Source: Maylandia zebra (taxonomy: Eukaryota; Chordata; Actinopteri; Cichliformes; Cichlidae). From it: a stretch of DNA of 64,000 bases. Below are positions 62,616 through 64,000 of this stretch, one piece after another. The position numbers and the translations under genes are program-made. The DNA lies in contig NC_135179.1 in the NCBI RefSeq assembly GCF_041146795.1, forward strand, positions 31,128,547 to 31,192,546, in the 5' to 3' direction. The stretch's first letter is position 1. Each line of letters starts with the position of its first letter. The notes beneath the pieces were generated by a model. That model was not told the origin of the DNA. It saw only the letters and a list, made by a program, of their open reading frames with translations, and ran no database searches.

Positions 62616-62632
62616 AATTACTACACTGTAAA

Positions 62633-62890
62633 AAAAATATTCCGTAGAAAAACAGAAAATGTCCTGGTAATTTTCTGCCAGTACATTTTCTGTTTTTTTA
62701 CGGAGGTTTGACGGACCTTTCTGTAAATGATAAAACGGAAAATTCTGTAGATTTACAGTATACTCTCTGTACTATTTACGGACATTTCCTTCAGCTATAA
62801 AACAGAAAATTCCGTTTATTCACAGTATATTTTCTGTATCATTAACTGATATTTTCCGTTAATAGAAAAATTGAAATTTCTGTTTATATT
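62633..62890. mobile_element. MITE-like repeat (ACTGTAAAAAA ... CCGT-rich)
   Basis: Starts actgtaaaaaaaatattccg within the hAT-type end and shows repeated ttccgt and acggaaaattctgt motifs. It has the same flavour as the blocks at 23501 and 27820. It is non-coding, and the far end was not determined. Confidence 0.5.
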
Positions 62891-64000
62891 ACTATTTCCA
62901 AGCACTTCTTTTCACTGTAACTCATTAAATATAGTTCTTTATATCCTTAAACGTACATTTCTATGCAATTACAACCTAGTACACCATGTACTCAAAAATT
63001 CATAAATTAAAACTTAAATTAATTTGTGCTTCGTACACAACAACATTGGTACAATTAATGTTAAATATTCTTTTATTCTCCTTAACTCAAACACTATACT
63101 TAAATATAATGACAGCATCCATCTTGTCATAAAACTACTAAACAGCTGATACATGAACAAAATAACTCACAAGCTTTCAAATTTGAGCATTTTTATTTCC
63201 TTGAAATCAGGTTGCCCTCATGTAAATGTGTTTATTTACATTCATTCAAGTGGCTACCAAGTGTTTTCTTCAAACAGGACACCTGACAAACAAAAAATGT
63301 CATATTTAACGACATGTTCACATTTAATAATATCCAGAGTACCTTTTAGTTAGAATCACTGCCTTGTGGTAGTTTTGCCTCAGCCAAATGGTTAAGGTGT
63401 GGTTTACATCCATCTCTGTCCACTTATGATACAGTATACACATGTAGTCAGTTATAGCCAAACACCTTTGATTACTGAATTGCATTCACTTCATTAATGA
63501 AGTGAATGTAATTCACATTTGTGTGAACATTTGTCTGAGATTAACTCTTTGGGCTCTTTACCTTACAATATAACATACTTGAGTCAAAATTTGTTGACTG
63601 TTTAAGTGGTGCCACATGAATACAACTGAACAGATCTAAAGAAGATGTTCCTGAACTTTGGGTTTATTCGAACAGGACTGATGGATAACCACAGGACTTT
63701 TCCCCATATGATAACTACAACACATAATAAATTAAGACAGATTACTGTCCCAAACTTAAAGATAAAAGTGTATTTACGGGACTTGTTTTGTCAGTGAGGA
63801 GCAAAGTATAATTAGAAGTGCTTGTTCTGATGAAAAGTTAAACTGTAAACAGCAGCATAGTGAATAAGGATCTGTGTCCACGAATCCTCAGCAGTGACAA
63901 CACTTAAACATCATAGTTCAAAATCCTTAATGCACACCTTTTTCTCCACGGTGTTCAAATTCTCTAAGCTGGTTAAGTAGAGGAAAAAGTCTGACATATT
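62891..64000. other. Intergenic AT-rich DNA
   Basis: No gene is supported. A 40-bp imperfect palindrome lies at 63476-63515 (attcacttcattaatgaag at its centre). The rest shows no recognised repeat. Confidence 0.45.

Larger units (their letters stand above)
57098..62632. repeat. Segmental duplication, copy 2
   Basis: This is the partner of 48150-55370. It is shorter because of a 1.5-kb deletion that removed exon 4 of the SOUL gene with the downstream DNA and a 0.4-kb deletion in intron 2. It has also gained a solo LTR. Confidence 0.9.

Overview
This is vertebrate nuclear DNA, almost certainly from a percomorph teleost and probably a cichlid or close relative. The evidence is spliceosomal introns, long dinucleotide microsatellites, tRNA-derived SINEs of the type abundant in cichlids, and a fish-type mixture of L2, CR1/Rex1-like, L1/Tx1, R4/Rex6 and Penelope-like retroelements with hAT, Tc1 and BED/THAP DNA transposons. 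The exact species is an inference that I cannot settle without a search.

Layout. (1) 1-16 kb: the 5' part of a CCDC85-family gene (best match CCDC85A) on the minus strand, with exon 1 at 15380-15604, exon 2 at 13552-14617 and a large downstream intron filled with old repeats. A plus-strand terminal exon encoding a C-terminal membrane anchor lies at 1514-1676. CCDC85A and VRK2 are neighbours in human 2p16, so this may be the end of vrk2. (2) 16-30 kb: intergenic DNA with SINEs, Tc1 relics, a 5'-truncated R4/Rex6 LINE inside (TA)n, a decayed multi-exon SAMD3-like gene, and a THAP / SWIM-YqaJ cluster of transposon-type genes. (3) 30-46.9 kb: a nest of mobile elements. Two inverted hAT-like elements flank an R4/Rex6 LINE with a tRNA-like 5' end. 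A 7.6-kb endogenous retrovirus with two apparently identical 661-bp LTRs and a 5-bp target duplication has inserted into that LINE. A further R4/Rex6 copy and an L1/Tx1 fragment follow. (4) 47-62.6 kb: a tandem segmental duplication carrying a secreted SOUL-family heme-binding protein gene. Copy 1 (52028-53781) is intact with four exons. Copy 2 (61171-62131) has lost exon 4 and its poly(A) signal through a deletion with TTTTG microhomology. Each copy later acquired different insertions, so one copy often preserves the empty site of an insertion in the other. (5) 62.6-64 kb: AT-rich intergenic DNA starting with a DNA-transposon-like repeat.

The functional host genes are ccdc85a and one SOUL-family gene. 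Nearly everything else is mobile DNA in different states of decay. The most informative signals are the (TA)n-associated R4/Rex6 LINEs with a possible Pol III-type head, the young but gag-pol-defective retrovirus, the loss of the last exon in one SOUL duplicate, a gag-like element that has a 5' LTR but no 3' LTR, and the paired (AC)n/(GT)n repeats just before the ccdc85a exon 2 acceptor.
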